DNA of 64,000 nt from Virgibacillus alimentarius (GTDB taxonomy: Bacteria > Bacillota > Bacilli > Bacillales > Amphibacillaceae), in assembly GCF_000709085.1 (NCBI RefSeq), contig NZ_JFBD01000010.1, forward strand, positions 42,701-106,700, given 5' to 3'. The notes under the pieces are model-generated. The model worked only from the letters and a program-made list of their open reading frames with translations. It was not told the origin of the DNA and did no database searches. Within the stretch, counting starts at the first letter, position 1, and each line of letters opens with the position of its first letter. The translations under genes and the position numbers were made by a program. Below, in pieces: positions 35,730-44,690 of this stretch.

Positions 35730-37019
35730 ATGCTAGGAATTGTATTAGGGCTCTTGTTGCTTATTATCCTTGCATACAGAGGCTGGTCTATTATCTGGAT
35801 TGCCCCGATTTGCGCGGGGGTTGTTGCATTATTTGGTGGACTTGATTTACTCGATGCCTATACAGGCACCTATATGGAAGGTTTTGTTGATTTCACGAAA
35901 AGCTGGTTCCCTGTCTTTATGCTTGGTGCTATTTTGGGAAAATTAATGGAATATACCGGTATGGCCCAATCGATCGCATCAGGAATCATCAAGCTTTTCG
36001 GAAAAAAACAAGCAACAATTGGCGTCGTACTCGCTTCCAGTGTTCTGGCTTATGGTGGGATTAGTGTTTTTGTCGTTGTATTCGCTGTTTATCCACTTGC
36101 CGTAAGTATGTTCAGGGAGGCTGACATTCCAAAAAGACTGATGCCGGGAACCATCGTTGCTGGCATGATGACCTTTGCCATGACTGCGCTTCCCGGGACA
36201 CCGCAAATCCAAAATTTGATCCCAACGGATTATTTTGGTACAACCGCTGCTGCGGCACCAATGATGGGGGTTGCTGCGGCGATTGTAATGGGAGTTGGAT
36301 CCATCCTTTATTTAAAATGGAGGGAAAAGAAATTAAAAGCAGCGGGCGAAGTTTTCATTGGATCGGACGAAGATGAAAAGGTAAAAAAGCAGCTGATGGA
36401 AAACCCGCCACACATTCTTTTATCTTTACTTCCCATTTTAGCTGTCATTATTACACTGAATCTCTTCAAATGGGATATTGTCATTTCCCTCCTGAGCGGT
36501 ATCCTCTTGATTTTGCTTTTATCCGTGAAACGATTTAAAGGGTTTGTACCTGCACTGAACAAGGGTGCAGGGGATTCAGTGATGGCGATGATCAATACAT
36601 CTGCTGCAGTCGGGTTTGGAACCGTGGTACGCGCAGTTCCCGGATTTCAGAAGTTGAGTGATTTTGTGCTTGGATTGGATGCAAATCCATTGATATCCCT
36701 GACGGTTGCTACCAATCTATTATCAGGAGCAACCGGCTCCGCTTCAGGAGGGCTTGGTATCACCATGGAAGCTTTAGGGCAAAAGTACAACGAAATCGCA
36801 CAAGCTACCGGAATCGCTCCAGAAGCATTTCACCGTATTGCTTCCATTGCCTCCGGCGGACTGGATGCACTTCCGCATAATGGAGCTGTTTTAACCATTT
36901 TAATCGTCACCGGCATGTCACATAAGGAATCGTATAAAGATATTGCCGTTATCGCGATTGCCTTTCCAATGTTGTCACTCATACCAGCTATTCTGCTGGC
37001 TAGTTTGGGAATCTATTAA
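35730..37019 (+). CDS. GntP family permease
   Basis: 429 residues with about 12 membrane segments, GntP/ArsB-like organisation. Characteristic loops are LASSVLAYGGISVFVVVFAVYPLA near 101 and SGGLDALPHNGAVLTIL near 372, found in gluconate/hydroxyacid permeases. GAGGTGATTGG precedes the ATG. Its position after hydroxyacid and semialdehyde dehydrogenases supports uptake of a short hydroxycarboxylate. A GU-rich terminator follows about 105 bases downstream. Confidence 0.88.
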   Translation: MLGIVLGLLLLIILAYRGWSIIWIAPICAGVVALFGGLDLLDAYTGTYMEGFVDFTKSWFPVFMLGAILGKLMEYTGMAQSIASGIIKLFGKKQATIGVVLASSVLAYGGISVFVVVFAVYPLAVSMFREADIPKRLMPGTIVAGMMTFAMTALPGTPQIQNLIPTDYFGTTAAAAPMMGVAAAIVMGVGSILYLKWREKKLKAAGEVFIGSDEDEKVKKQLMENPPHILLSLLPILAVIITLNLFKWDIVISLLSGILLILLLSVKRFKGFVPALNKGAGDSVMAMINTSAAVGFGTVVRAVPGFQKLSDFVLGLDANPLISLTVATNLLSGATGSASGGLGITMEALGQKYNEIAQATGIAPEAFHRIASIASGGLDALPHNGAVLTILIVTGMSHKESYKDIAVIAIAFPMLSLIPAILLASLGIY

Positions 37020-37125
37020 TCGGAACGCAAGCGGATTTGAACAAACGATGTAAAGAAAAATTCGCTTTTTCCAGCAGTGATATGCATGATGGTGAAGAAG
37101 ATTAGCTTTTTCGCTAATAAGACAG

Positions 37126-37163
37126 AATAAGCCACCTTCTAGTAATCTGGGAGATGGTTTATT
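37126..37163 (+). terminator. Terminator of the permease operon
   Basis: 17-base arms 37126-37142 and 37147-37163 pair with several G-U pairs around a 4-base loop and are followed by TTGTAATTT. A smaller stem ATTAGC-GCTAAT (37101-37118) precedes it. Confidence 0.65.
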
Positions 37164-37291
37164 TTGTAATTTCGCTGTAAACAATGCTTATTCAATATGG
37201 CACAGTAAATATAAGTGCATAAGGCTTTTACGGGTGGTTATATTTGTTGCCTGTGCTAAACAAACATAAAAATATGGTAAATCTTATCTTT

Positions 37292-37516
37292 TTAAGATGT
37301 ATTTTTATTTTTTACAGATACCCTATGATTAGCTACATCACGATAAAGCTTCATTACTTCTTCATTTCGTTTATTAAAAAACGCGTCGTTTATAATTGGT
37401 ATCTTATACGCTTTTTCTAAATCCGTCATTAACGCTGTTAAACGTAAATCCCGCTGAAACATATTGATATCAGCTTCCATAATATTTTTAAATCTTTCTT
37501 CAAATTCTTCTAACAT
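37292..37516 (-). CDS. Small soluble protein of unknown function, 74 residues
   Basis: Highly charged helical protein (EEFEERFKNIMEADINMF at the N-terminus) with no membrane segment or known motif. AGGTGTTTGG precedes the ATG. It is expressed divergently from nothing and stands alone; I cannot assign a function. Confidence 0.65.
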   Translation of the reverse strand: MLEEFEERFKNIMEADINMFQRDLRLTALMTDLEKAYKIPIINDAFFNKRNEEVMKLYRDVANHRVSVKNKNTS

Positions 37517-37626
37517 CCAAACACCTCCGATTCATACATTCACTCTCAGCTTTTTTATATTTGTATGCATTCTCTTGCTTTTCTTTATCTTATCGTTATT
37601 TTTTTGCTGTTTTTATAGCAAGGAAC

Positions 37627-38265
37627 TCATCCCATTCTCTGCATACAATGTTCCCTTAAGGGACACCCATCACAGATCGGCTTTGCTTTGCAATGCTGCT
37701 TCGCATGCTCAACAAGCAATGCATGAAACTCTTTCCAAAATAAAAGATCCTGCGATAAATCACCTTCCACTTCGATTCGAAACGGATCATATGACCCTGG
37801 CATATCATAACCAAGCCGATAAAATATTCTTCTTGCATAAGCGTCCACCACAAACACTGGCTTATCAAATCCATAAAGCAGCATGACATCGGCTGTTTCC
37901 TGCCCCACTCCTTTAATCCCCAGCAATTCTTTCCTTAAATCTTCACGGCTTTTCCCTTTTAAGGAACACACATCAAATTGATGATCCCTAAACCAATGGA
38001 GGAAAGCTTTCAACCGCTTTGCTTTGATATTGTAAAAACCACTTGGGCGAATTAATTGGGCTAATTGTGCTTCTTTTAATGAACGCATTCTTTTCGGATA
38101 CAAATATGGAGCTACATTTTCCAACGCCTTCTCTACATTACGCCAGCTTGTATTTTGAACGAGAATAGCACCGACCATCATTTCAAAAGCCGTATCAGCC
38201 GGCCACCACCTCTGTGGTCCGTAATGTGCATACATTTTTTTATAAATAAAATCATAATGAAACAT
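37627..38265 (-). CDS. Endonuclease III-like HhH-GPD base-excision protein
   Basis: 212 residues. Helix-hairpin-helix LLGIKGVGQETADVMLLYGF near 110, the catalytic Asp in FVVDAYARRIF, and a C-terminal iron-sulphur motif with four cysteines (HCKAKPICDGCPLREHC; spacing 5-2-5). The active-site Lys of bifunctional glycosylase/lyases is not in its usual place, as in archaeal-type 'endonuclease III domain' proteins. The start at 38265 has GGAGG; the upstream TTG (38277) is within that site. Confidence 0.88.
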   Translation of the reverse strand: MFHYDFIYKKMYAHYGPQRWWPADTAFEMMVGAILVQNTSWRNVEKALENVAPYLYPKRMRSLKEAQLAQLIRPSGFYNIKAKRLKAFLHWFRDHQFDVCSLKGKSREDLRKELLGIKGVGQETADVMLLYGFDKPVFVVDAYARRIFYRLGYDMPGSYDPFRIEVEGDLSQDLLFWKEFHALLVEHAKQHCKAKPICDGCPLREHCMQRMG

Positions 38266-38377
38266 AGAAACCTCCAAAAACTTTACAAAATATTTACTTC
38301 AGGTAAGGATTTATTTTATATTCCTCTGATATCATTGAAATAGAAGATCATAAGATAGTCAGAATGGAGGTGTTCAA

Positions 38378-38440
38378 TTGCGACTGCTTGCTAAAGTAAC
38401 TATCTGTCTTACAGTCCTTATGATCTATATGAATTATTAA
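38378..38440 (+). CDS. Possible 20-residue hydrophobic peptide
   Basis: TTG at 38378 is seven bases after GGAGG and opens 20 codons: a basic start (MRLLAK) then a hydrophobic run ending YMNY. A 10-bp inverted repeat, AGATCATAAG (38345) and CTTATGATCT (38417), brackets the ribosome site and most of the frame. Unrecognised. The rest of 38278-38585 shows only the leader of pdxK. Confidence 0.4.
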   Translation: MRLLAKVTICLTVLMIYMNY

Positions 38441-38585
38441 TTTCCCTCATTTTTTACTCCTCCATTTTTGTATACTTCTATATTCCATATACAACGGCGA
38501 AACCCTTCATACTTTTTTTTCCGCACATTCTGTTATATTCTTAAATAGTAGAAATCTACTTTTAGGAAAACAGGAGGGAATACAT

Positions 38586-39395
38586 ATGTCTATGAAAAAA
38601 ACACTAACACTAGCTGGTTCAGATACCAGCGGCGGTGCAGGCATACAGGCAGACCTGAAAACATTTCAGGAACACAGCGTGTATGGAATGACTGCACTGA
38701 CATCCATTGTGACGATGGATCCGAAGAACAACTGGAGTCACGGGGTATATCCGATCGATGCTGCCATTGTGAGTAAGCAGCTGGACACCATTCTGTCGAT
38801 TGGTATCGATGCAATGAAAACCGGAATGCTTGGTTCTGTTGATATAATCGAGCTTGGCGCACAGAAAATGGATGAATATAAACTGGATAAATTCGTTCTC
38901 GACCCAGTCATGGTATGTAAAGGAGAAGATGAAGTTTTACAGCCTGAAAATACGGATGCAATGCGGGAATTATTACTTCCTCGTGCAACCCTTACAACTC
39001 CAAATCTGTTTGAAGCTGGTCAGCTTGCACAAAACGGGCCAATCAAAACAATGGATGATATGAAAGAGGCAGCAGTGAAGATCCATGAACTTGGTGCAAA
39101 AAATGTTGTGATTAAAGGCGGCAAGGTATTTGATCACGAAAAAGCGATTGACCTCTTCTATGATGGCAAAGCGTTTACGGTTCTCGAAAATGAAAAAATC
39201 AATACCACCTACAATCATGGTGCAGGATGTACATTTGCAGCAGCAACAACGGCTAATCTTGCAAATGGCAAATCTGTGAAAGAAGCTGTAGCAAATGCAA
39301 AAGAATTTGTCACCGCAGCAATTGCACATGGATGGAAGATGAATGAATATGTCGGGCCTGTTATGCATGGCGCCTATCATCAATTTGGAAAATAA
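38586..39395 (+). CDS. pdxK: Pyridoxine/pyridoxal/pyridoxamine kinase (ThiD-like)
   Basis: 269 residues of the ribokinase superfamily. Substrate/phosphate loop LAGSDTSGGAGIQADLKTF at residues 7-25, LDPVMVCKG near 100, and the catalytic GAGCTFAAATTANLA near 210 with the Cys typical of Bacillus PdxK. It phosphorylates B6 vitamers for the PLP salvage pathway; hydroxymethylpyrimidine is an alternative substrate. AGGAGGGAATACAT precedes the ATG. Confidence 0.93.
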   Translation: MSMKKTLTLAGSDTSGGAGIQADLKTFQEHSVYGMTALTSIVTMDPKNNWSHGVYPIDAAIVSKQLDTILSIGIDAMKTGMLGSVDIIELGAQKMDEYKLDKFVLDPVMVCKGEDEVLQPENTDAMRELLLPRATLTTPNLFEAGQLAQNGPIKTMDDMKEAAVKIHELGAKNVVIKGGKVFDHEKAIDLFYDGKAFTVLENEKINTTYNHGAGCTFAAATTANLANGKSVKEAVANAKEFVTAAIAHGWKMNEYVGPVMHGAYHQFGK

Positions 39396-39427
39396 ATGAA
39401 TGGAACTGTTATGAAAATATTCCTTAG

Positions 39428-39495
39428 GAGAAGGATTTTTTCAACATGTTCCCCTAAATTAGGAACATGCATTTTGAAAAAGTCCTTCTCTTTTT
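39428..39495 (+). terminator. Terminator of pdxK
   Basis: Long stem-loop: GAGAAGGA-TTTTTTCA-ACATGTTCC pairs with GGAACATGC-TGAAAAA-TCCTTCTC and is followed by TTTTTG. Confidence 0.85.
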
Positions 39496-39631
39496 GTGTA
39501 ACACGTGTACAATGTGGATTTAACCATTTCCCCGTCTTTAGATAAACCATTGTCCCATGGGGATTTTTATGATAAAAATAACATAATGTTATTGCAAGAA
39601 AATAAAAATAATAAGGTAGGAGCTGATTCGC

Positions 39632-39841
39632 ATGGAACATGCTAGAGGATGTATAAAGTGTGGAAGTACAGATGCAGACACAAAGGATGTATCAATGACT
39701 GGTACAGGACTATCGAAAATGTTTGATGTTCAAAACAATCAATTTACTGTTATCTTCTGTAAAAATTGTGGGTATTCGGAGTTTTATAATAAGAACAGTT
39801 CAAAAGCCAGCAATATTTTCGACTTTTTCCTCGGTGGTTAA
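39632..39841 (+). CDS. Zinc ribbon protein (DUF2082-like), 69 residues
   Basis: Two CxxC knuckles (GCIKCGSTDADT near 8 and IFCKNCGYSEFY near 43) bind zinc; the rest is short and polar. Such small zinc ribbons are widespread in Bacillaceae and are thought to bind nucleic acid or partner proteins; the specific role is unknown. TAGGAGCTGATTCGC precedes the ATG; a terminator lies about 70 bases downstream. Confidence 0.85.
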   Translation: MEHARGCIKCGSTDADTKDVSMTGTGLSKMFDVQNNQFTVIFCKNCGYSEFYNKNSSKASNIFDFFLGG

Positions 39842-39912
39842 ATGGTGAATGGAAAAATCCCGCCACTATCATCATTCAGGCTTTGTTCCAGTAACAGGGC
39901 GCTTTGTTGAAG

Positions 39913-39948
39913 AGAATCACACATACGAATTGGTGTGATTCTTTTTTT
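39913..39948 (+). terminator. Terminator after the zinc ribbon gene
   Basis: AGAATCACAC pairs with GTGTGATTCT around a 10-base loop, then TTTTTT. Confidence 0.9.
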
Positions 39949-39983
39949 CCTTAACCGAACAACAGCACGGCAAGATGCCTCAA

Positions 39984-40418
39984 TTAATGATACCGAAACC
40001 AGACGAACCATCCATCCTCTTTATCTTTAGCTATAAAAATCTGGCCTTCTAATGCGCTGGCACTCTTCCCTTCCCATTTCGGAAAATATAATCTGACTAA
40101 CCACGACTGTTCAGCAACTGCTTCCCCGCAAAAATTCTTCGCCATTTCATCATAAACCGCATCCTTTTTTTCAGCTGTTTTTGGGAAAGGAAGGGCAGTA
40201 ATTACTTCCCACTCCGAAAACATTTCTCCATGCTCTCCTTTTTGGTATGTCGCAGGAACAATTTCTTTCAATGCCTTTAAAAGTTCCTCTTTATCTTTCA
40301 TCGATGTTTTCTCTAATTGTTTTACATCAGGACATTTCACATCGGATTGGGCGTGAATTAGACTTGGTACAAAAGTGAAAAATAAAAGGAAAGAAATGAT
40401 CATGCTTTTCTTTTTCAT
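39984..40418 (-). CDS. Secreted protein of unknown function
   Basis: 144 residues with a classical signal peptide (KKKSMIISFLLFFTFVPSLIHAQS, cleavage likely after HA-Q). The mature part has four cysteines or fewer and an aromatic C-terminus (GWFVWFRYH). No family recognised. AGAGGTGACATTT precedes the ATG at 40418; the GTG three codons upstream is part of the ribosome site. Confidence 0.75.
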   Translation of the reverse strand: MKKKSMIISFLLFFTFVPSLIHAQSDVKCPDVKQLEKTSMKDKEELLKALKEIVPATYQKGEHGEMFSEWEVITALPFPKTAEKKDAVYDEMAKNFCGEAVAEQSWLVRLYFPKWEGKSASALEGQIFIAKDKEDGWFVWFRYH

Positions 40419-40561
40419 AAATGTCACCTCTGTAATAATATCCCAATGATCTTTCTACTTATGTGCAAAATAAAAATTTTTTCTTCATCCCGGAACAAGC
40501 CGGCCAAATTATGAAAAAGGCTGACATTGTTATATTAAAGTGGTCATTCGTCCAATCGTAT

Positions 40562-40735
40562 TTATTTTTTATATAAACTTAACCCTAATCTGAAAAGCAA
40601 TATTAAGAAAAATACAGTAATTACAACACCAATTGTATCCCAATTTATTTCTTCATTATTCAATAAATGTACAATAATTATCCCTGTAATTACGCCCGCA
40701 ATTCCATAAAGAAATTGCTTCAACGAGTGAATCAA
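40562..40735 (-). CDS. Small two-helix membrane protein, TTG start
   Basis: 57 residues starting at TTG 40735, behind GGGAGATGAG. Two hydrophobic helices (FLYGIAGVITGIIIVHLL and IGVVITVFFLILLFRLGL) separated by an acidic loop NNEEINWD. Unrecognised; it lies next to another small membrane protein on the same strand. Confidence 0.6.
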   Translation of the reverse strand: MIHSLKQFLYGIAGVITGIIIVHLLNNEEINWDTIGVVITVFFLILLFRLGLSLYKK

Positions 40736-40824
40736 ATTATCTCATCTCCCGTCTTTCATTCTAAACACTACTACCAGTTAGTTCTGGAAGCGAACTTCTT
40801 GTTGAACCATCACACTATTAACAA

Positions 40825-41082
40825 TCACGAATCAGATACAGGCATATATTTTGTAAAATAAGCACCTACGATTAACAAAATAACAGTAATAGACCAATTT
40901 AACAGCCCCATAAAATTAAACCAATAAGCGGAAAGGTTTGTTACAGCAATAAGAAAAAAACAAATTGAAGTTAAAGCACTCCTTATCCCTGCAATACCAG
41001 CTTTTTTTCTTTTTCTTATCACAATAGACATGGAAAAAACAAGAGCAATTAGCAGTATGACACTTAAAATAATCGGTATCAT
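40825..41082 (-). CDS. Three-helix membrane protein, 85 residues
   Basis: Three hydrophobic stretches (IPIILSVILLIALVFSMSI, SICFFLIAVTNLSAYWF, SITVILLIVGAYF) with a basic loop RKRKKAG. The start at 41082 is preferred because GGAGAGGTG lies nine bases upstream; an ATG at 41106 precedes that site. Function unknown. Confidence 0.68.
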   Translation of the reverse strand: MIPIILSVILLIALVFSMSIVIRKRKKAGIAGIRSALTSICFFLIAVTNLSAYWFNFMGLLNWSITVILLIVGAYFTKYMPVSDS

Positions 41083-41145
41083 TGCCTTTATCACCTCTCC
41101 AAACATTAATTTTACTTATCTGTGATTTACCACCTGTAAAAAGTT

Positions 41146-41610
41146 TTACCTTTTCACAAGACTATGCTTTATAAACTTATAAATGAGAATGATAGTCATC
41201 ATAGCTAAGATTGAGAGGGCAATTATTTTAATAATTCCCTGTTTTCCATCAAAAGCACTTTTTATAAATAGATCCGTCCCAAACTGCAAAGGCATAAACC
41301 CAACTTGTTTCTAAAGTCTTACCTGGTAAAAGAGAAGTGAAAGCTTACCAAGAGATAAATGAATCAATTTCTAAGAATAATGAGTTAAAACATAAACGGC
41401 CAACCCCTCAACCACAAGATTTTGAAGATATCGAGTATTAGAAAAGACCATTTACCGCTTTCCAAATCGTCCATTTATTTTTTTCAATGGTATTTGTGTT
41501 TTCCGGCAGTGACTGGTCGATAGGCTCGATTAGCACTTTCCATTCTTTCTCATTTAATTCATGCAAGCTACTTCTTCCAGTTTTTTCGCTTACAATCACT
41601 TATGGAAGGA
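41146..41610. pseudogene. Cluster of short gene remnants
   Basis: Three unrelated fragments lie side by side. A minus-strand tail (41146-41295, 49 codons) has one membrane helix and ends FIKHSLVKR, with no ribosome site. A plus-strand tail (to 41441) ends PQDFEDIEY. A minus-strand tail (about 41442-41605) contains LHELNEKEWKVLIEPIDQSL. None has a normal start, so I read the stretch as decayed sequence. Between 41107 and 41731 nothing else is visible. Confidence 0.45.
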
Positions 41611-41731
41611 CAAATAACCAAATGAACATTGAGAAAGCAAAGTTAATTATTATAAGATATAAGAGAAGGAAGTTTGATGAAGTTTTTATGCTGTGCATTT
41701 TCAGCCGGTTTTATTTGAGGGGGTAAAATAG

Positions 41732-41898
41732 ATGGATCGTTGGTATGCTTCATTTATCGTAGGAATTGTTGTTTTTCTAGCAATCTTTTCATCAAAGATG
41801 ATTGGAAATCAGCAATAAATTCTGGAGTCGGCTTTTTTCTAGGTTATTTTATCATTTTTTTAATAATGAAATTTAACAAAAGGAAGCATAAATCATGA
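41732..41898 (+). pseudogene. Small membrane protein with one-base frameshift
   Basis: ATG 41732 behind GAGGGGG encodes DRWYASFIVGIVVFLAIFSS. It is cut off at 41817 because an A is missing in the AAA tract at 41794-41796. In the next frame DDWKSAINSGVGFFLGYF and IIFLIMKFNKRKHKS complete a normal two-helix protein of about 55 residues. It may be a true lesion or a base-call error. Confidence 0.6.
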
Positions 41899-42132
41899 CG
41901 GCAAAGGTTAACCATACTGGAAATATCCTCATCAATGAAGACATCGTCATGCTACTCATCTCATAAATAACGCTGCTCCACTTGAAATTATCCAGAGTCC
42001 TCTAGAACACGAGAAAAGCGAAACACACGAATTTATGCCCAATCATGCGGAAGACTGTGATGAATTGCCTTTTACGTAGCAACTCGTAACGGAGCTAAAT
42101 GGTGGATAGTTCAATTGATGCTAATGTAGTTA

Positions 42133-42372
42133 TTAGTTCATTTTTTTCGATATAAAGTAAGCAATGGTTGCAGAAAGAAACGCTATAAATAATAGTAACA
42201 AAAAAGAGCTTTGACTGCTTTTAATAATAACTTCTTGAGATAAATTAGCACTCATATTCCAAGCATCATCTACATCTGGAGTATATGTAAATGTAAGAAG
42301 CATTCCAGACAATACTTGGAATAATAAAAACAATAATATAAAACTAATAGCGAAAATAAAATACCTTTTCAT
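42133..42372 (-). CDS. Two-helix membrane protein, 79 residues
   Basis: Helices at about 4-24 and 58-76, separated by a polar loop (YTPDVDDAWNMSANLSQEV). The start at 42372 follows GGGGGTG; a GTG three codons upstream lies in that site. Unrecognised. The gap 41899-42132 holds only out-of-frame fragments. Confidence 0.65.
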   Translation of the reverse strand: MKRYFIFAISFILLFLLFQVLSGMLLTFTYTPDVDDAWNMSANLSQEVIIKSSQSSFLLLLFIAFLSATIAYFISKKMN

Positions 42373-42512
42373 TGTTGACACCCCCCCAGTATTTAAAACG
42401 ACTATACTTAAGGGAAAAGGTTCATTATTCCTCTAAACTGCCAGTTGTATGATAACTTCTATGAAAATAACGTTAATCCTGCTTGTATTATCCCCTCTTC
42501 CCATGAATTCCT

Positions 42513-42911
42513 TTATGGTCTATATCCTAACGTCATACTAAAGAAAAAGGCGTAAACAAAAAGCATTACCAATACAACTACAAAGAAAAGAAATATAAGG
42601 ATTTTTTCTTTTAATTCCTGCTCTCTTTTCATCCAAAAAAAGCATAGGATTAGAAATATGACTACCGTTGGCAATAAATATAATAATAACGCTATATCAG
42701 CCCAATTTGAATTCTTTTCCCAATACATATCAGGTATTGGAGGATGTTCATAAAGGGAACTTATTCTTTCTCTTACTATGATGAAAACCAATGTTAGTAC
42801 AAAGAAGTACCCATAACCAATATATCTAACAATATTAGGAAATATTTTTGAGCGATGGAGTACAGCGATAACACCGACTAGTAATGGTATTAATAGAATA
42901 TAATCGCTCAC
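42513..42911 (-). CDS. Four-helix membrane protein, 132 residues
   Basis: Hydrophobic segments at about 4-20, 30-47, 70-92 and 104-126, with a polar loop after the second (SSLYEHPPIPDMYWEKNSN). Unrecognised. AGAGGAGATGTGATAAG precedes the ATG. One of a run of small membrane-protein genes on this strand. Confidence 0.68.
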   Translation of the reverse strand: MSDYILLIPLLVGVIAVLHRSKIFPNIVRYIGYGYFFVLTLVFIIVRERISSLYEHPPIPDMYWEKNSNWADIALLLYLLPTVVIFLILCFFWMKREQELKEKILIFLFFVVVLVMLFVYAFFFSMTLGYRP

Positions 42912-42980
42912 TTCTTATCACATCTCCTCTGAAGTTTGATTATCCAGTTAGATATCCGAAAATAATACCTTCTATTTCCG

Positions 42981-43115
42981 CTACCTGAGTGTATAAAAAT
43001 CATTCGCATTGATTTTTGAAAAACGTTGTTCCATTTCTTTCGGATGATACCCTAATTCTCCCATTAAAACTGCCAGTTGCTTGCTATCTTTTTCAGTTGC
43101 TTTTCTTATCAACAT
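42981..43115 (-). pseudogene. GNAT acetyltransferase N-terminal fragment
   Basis: ATG 43115 behind AGGAAAGATGT starts MLIRKATEKDSKQLAVLMGELGY, the typical first strand and helix of a GNAT acetyltransferase. A TAG at 42983-42981 ends it after 44 residues, long before the acetyl-CoA motif. Confidence 0.65.
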
Positions 43116-43154
43116 ACATCTTTCCTATAGCTCACCTTTATTTCTATTCTGCTT

Positions 43155-43688
43155 TTATTGATGTTTATCTATTATTTTCTTTCGGTATTCTTCCGATTTT
43201 CCCTTTTGAATAGTGAGACTTTCCCATGCTTCATTTTTTATTTGTTTCCCGATATAGACGATTTGCCCGACGTGATAAGCATAATGTGCCATTTGTCTCT
43301 CAATCGCTTCAAGTACCAGATGATTTTCTCCACGAATAGTCACCTTTTTTAATAAGTCTTGTTCGCCTAGACTATTTAGTGTACGAAAAAGGGTTTGCCA
43401 GCCTTTTTCCCAAATATGGTGAAGCTCTGATATGGATGAAAGATCATCAATGAATTCCTCATCCCGCTTTCTATCCTCCTTCTCCCCATCAGAGGTTAAA
43501 AAGTCCGTCCATCTTGATACCATGTTTCCACTCATGTGTTTTACGATGACTGCAACACTATTAGACGTTTCATTATAAGTCCAGTGTATTCCTTCTTCGG
43601 ATAATTGATTGATGGTTTTATCACCAAGGTCCTTTACACTTTCAAATCTGTCAATAATCACTTTTAAATATACCGATCCAATAGCCAC
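43155..43688 (-). CDS. DinB-superfamily protein (DUF1572 type)
   Basis: 177 residues, four-helix bundle of the DinB/YfiT superfamily. Metal-site histidines appear in AVIVKHMSGNM near 50 and in AHYAYHVGQIVYIGKQIK near 135. Members are often bacillithiol-dependent transferases or remain uncharacterised. GTG start behind GAGGAGGGAATATA. No co-transcribed partner is evident. Confidence 0.83.
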   Translation of the reverse strand: MAIGSVYLKVIIDRFESVKDLGDKTINQLSEEGIHWTYNETSNSVAVIVKHMSGNMVSRWTDFLTSDGEKEDRKRDEEFIDDLSSISELHHIWEKGWQTLFRTLNSLGEQDLLKKVTIRGENHLVLEAIERQMAHYAYHVGQIVYIGKQIKNEAWESLTIQKGKSEEYRKKIIDKHQ

Positions 43689-43837
43689 TATATTCCCTCC
43701 TCGCTTTCAGGTTTTATAGACTTTTTAGATAATGTTTCAAGTCTCTCCTAAAACGTAAACGATCACTCACTGCATGATTGCCTCCTAGGTTTAATTCAGT
43801 GAAAATGTTGAAGCGATACAAGATTGATCATTTATAA

Positions 43838-44200
43838 TTAAACTTCTTGAATCATCTCCACTCTATTGCCGAACGGATCTCTAAACTCAAAACGCTCAAA
43901 ATTTGGTATTGGTACTGAATCAAATAATTTAATATCATTTTGTTCCAACACCTTTCTCCAATAAGATATATCTTCCACTTGGTAAGCTAAATGCGCTTTT
44001 GTCTGTATTCTGTCAAAGCCATCTTCTGTCCCTATATGTACTTCTTTATTTCCAACTTTTAACCAAAAGCCTCCTCGTCCTTGAAGCGATTTAGGCTTTT
44101 CAATCTCTGGTAATCCTAATACTCCACAGTAAAATTTTTTCCCTTCCTCTTCGGATCCTTTTGGAATCGTAATCTGGGCATGATGCAAACCAGTAATCAC
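43838..44200 (-). CDS. VOC (glyoxalase/bleomycin resistance) family protein
   Basis: 120 residues with the VOC fold: GLHHAQITIPKGSEEEGKKFY at the N-terminus, VHIGTEDG near 55, and FEFRDPFGNRVEMIQ at the end, with His and Glu metal ligands. The substrate is not evident. GTG start behind GGAGGGAAATTTT. Confidence 0.87.
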   Translation of the reverse strand: MITGLHHAQITIPKGSEEEGKKFYCGVLGLPEIEKPKSLQGRGGFWLKVGNKEVHIGTEDGFDRIQTKAHLAYQVEDISYWRKVLEQNDIKLFDSVPIPNFERFEFRDPFGNRVEMIQEV

Positions 44201-44311
44201 AAAATTTCCCTCCTAATCCTATGTTCCTTGTATCTAATTTTCATATTGAATATAGAATATAACTTTTCTGTATTCGTAAGAAAATATATAACGGTGCCAT
44301 TAGTTAAAAGC

Positions 44312-44581
44312 TTATCGGGATGCTGCTAGCAAAAAGGCAATTACCATCCCTATTGGAATAGAAAGCCACATTATCCTGACAGATGTATGGAATTTCCTAA
44401 AGACGAGAAACAGTACGCCGACGAACCAAAATACTATAATAAGAAAGAAGATTGGAGCTACAAAAGTGTCATCGGTATAATTCTCCGCAATTGCTCCGGA
44501 AGCAAAAAACGTTGCCACTAAGATTGCAATGATCCCACTTAAAACAGTATGGAGAGTCATTGTTACCTTGTTACTTTTCAA
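44312..44581 (-). CDS. Three-helix membrane protein, 89 residues
   Basis: Hydrophobic segments near 8-26, 42-60 and 70-85. TTG start (44581) behind AGGAGGACAATTA. Not recognised. It lies 109 bases downstream of chrA on the same strand and may be transcribed with it. Confidence 0.68.
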   Translation of the reverse strand: MKSNKVTMTLHTVLSGIIAILVATFFASGAIAENYTDDTFVAPIFFLIIVFWFVGVLFLVFRKFHTSVRIMWLSIPIGMVIAFLLAASR

Positions 44582-44690
44582 TAATTGTCCTCCTCTCTTT
44601 TAACTATTTTTATTCCACCAGCCCTCGTCTTTAGCACAAAAATATAATGAACGTTCGGGGTTTTTCTGTTCCAAGTTTTAAAAGAAACGA

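Noticed and set aside
39380..39640. Minus-strand frame of 86 codons over the pdxK terminator
   Set aside because: It runs across the pdxK terminator hairpin and the zinc-ribbon promoter region and has no ribosome site or family match.
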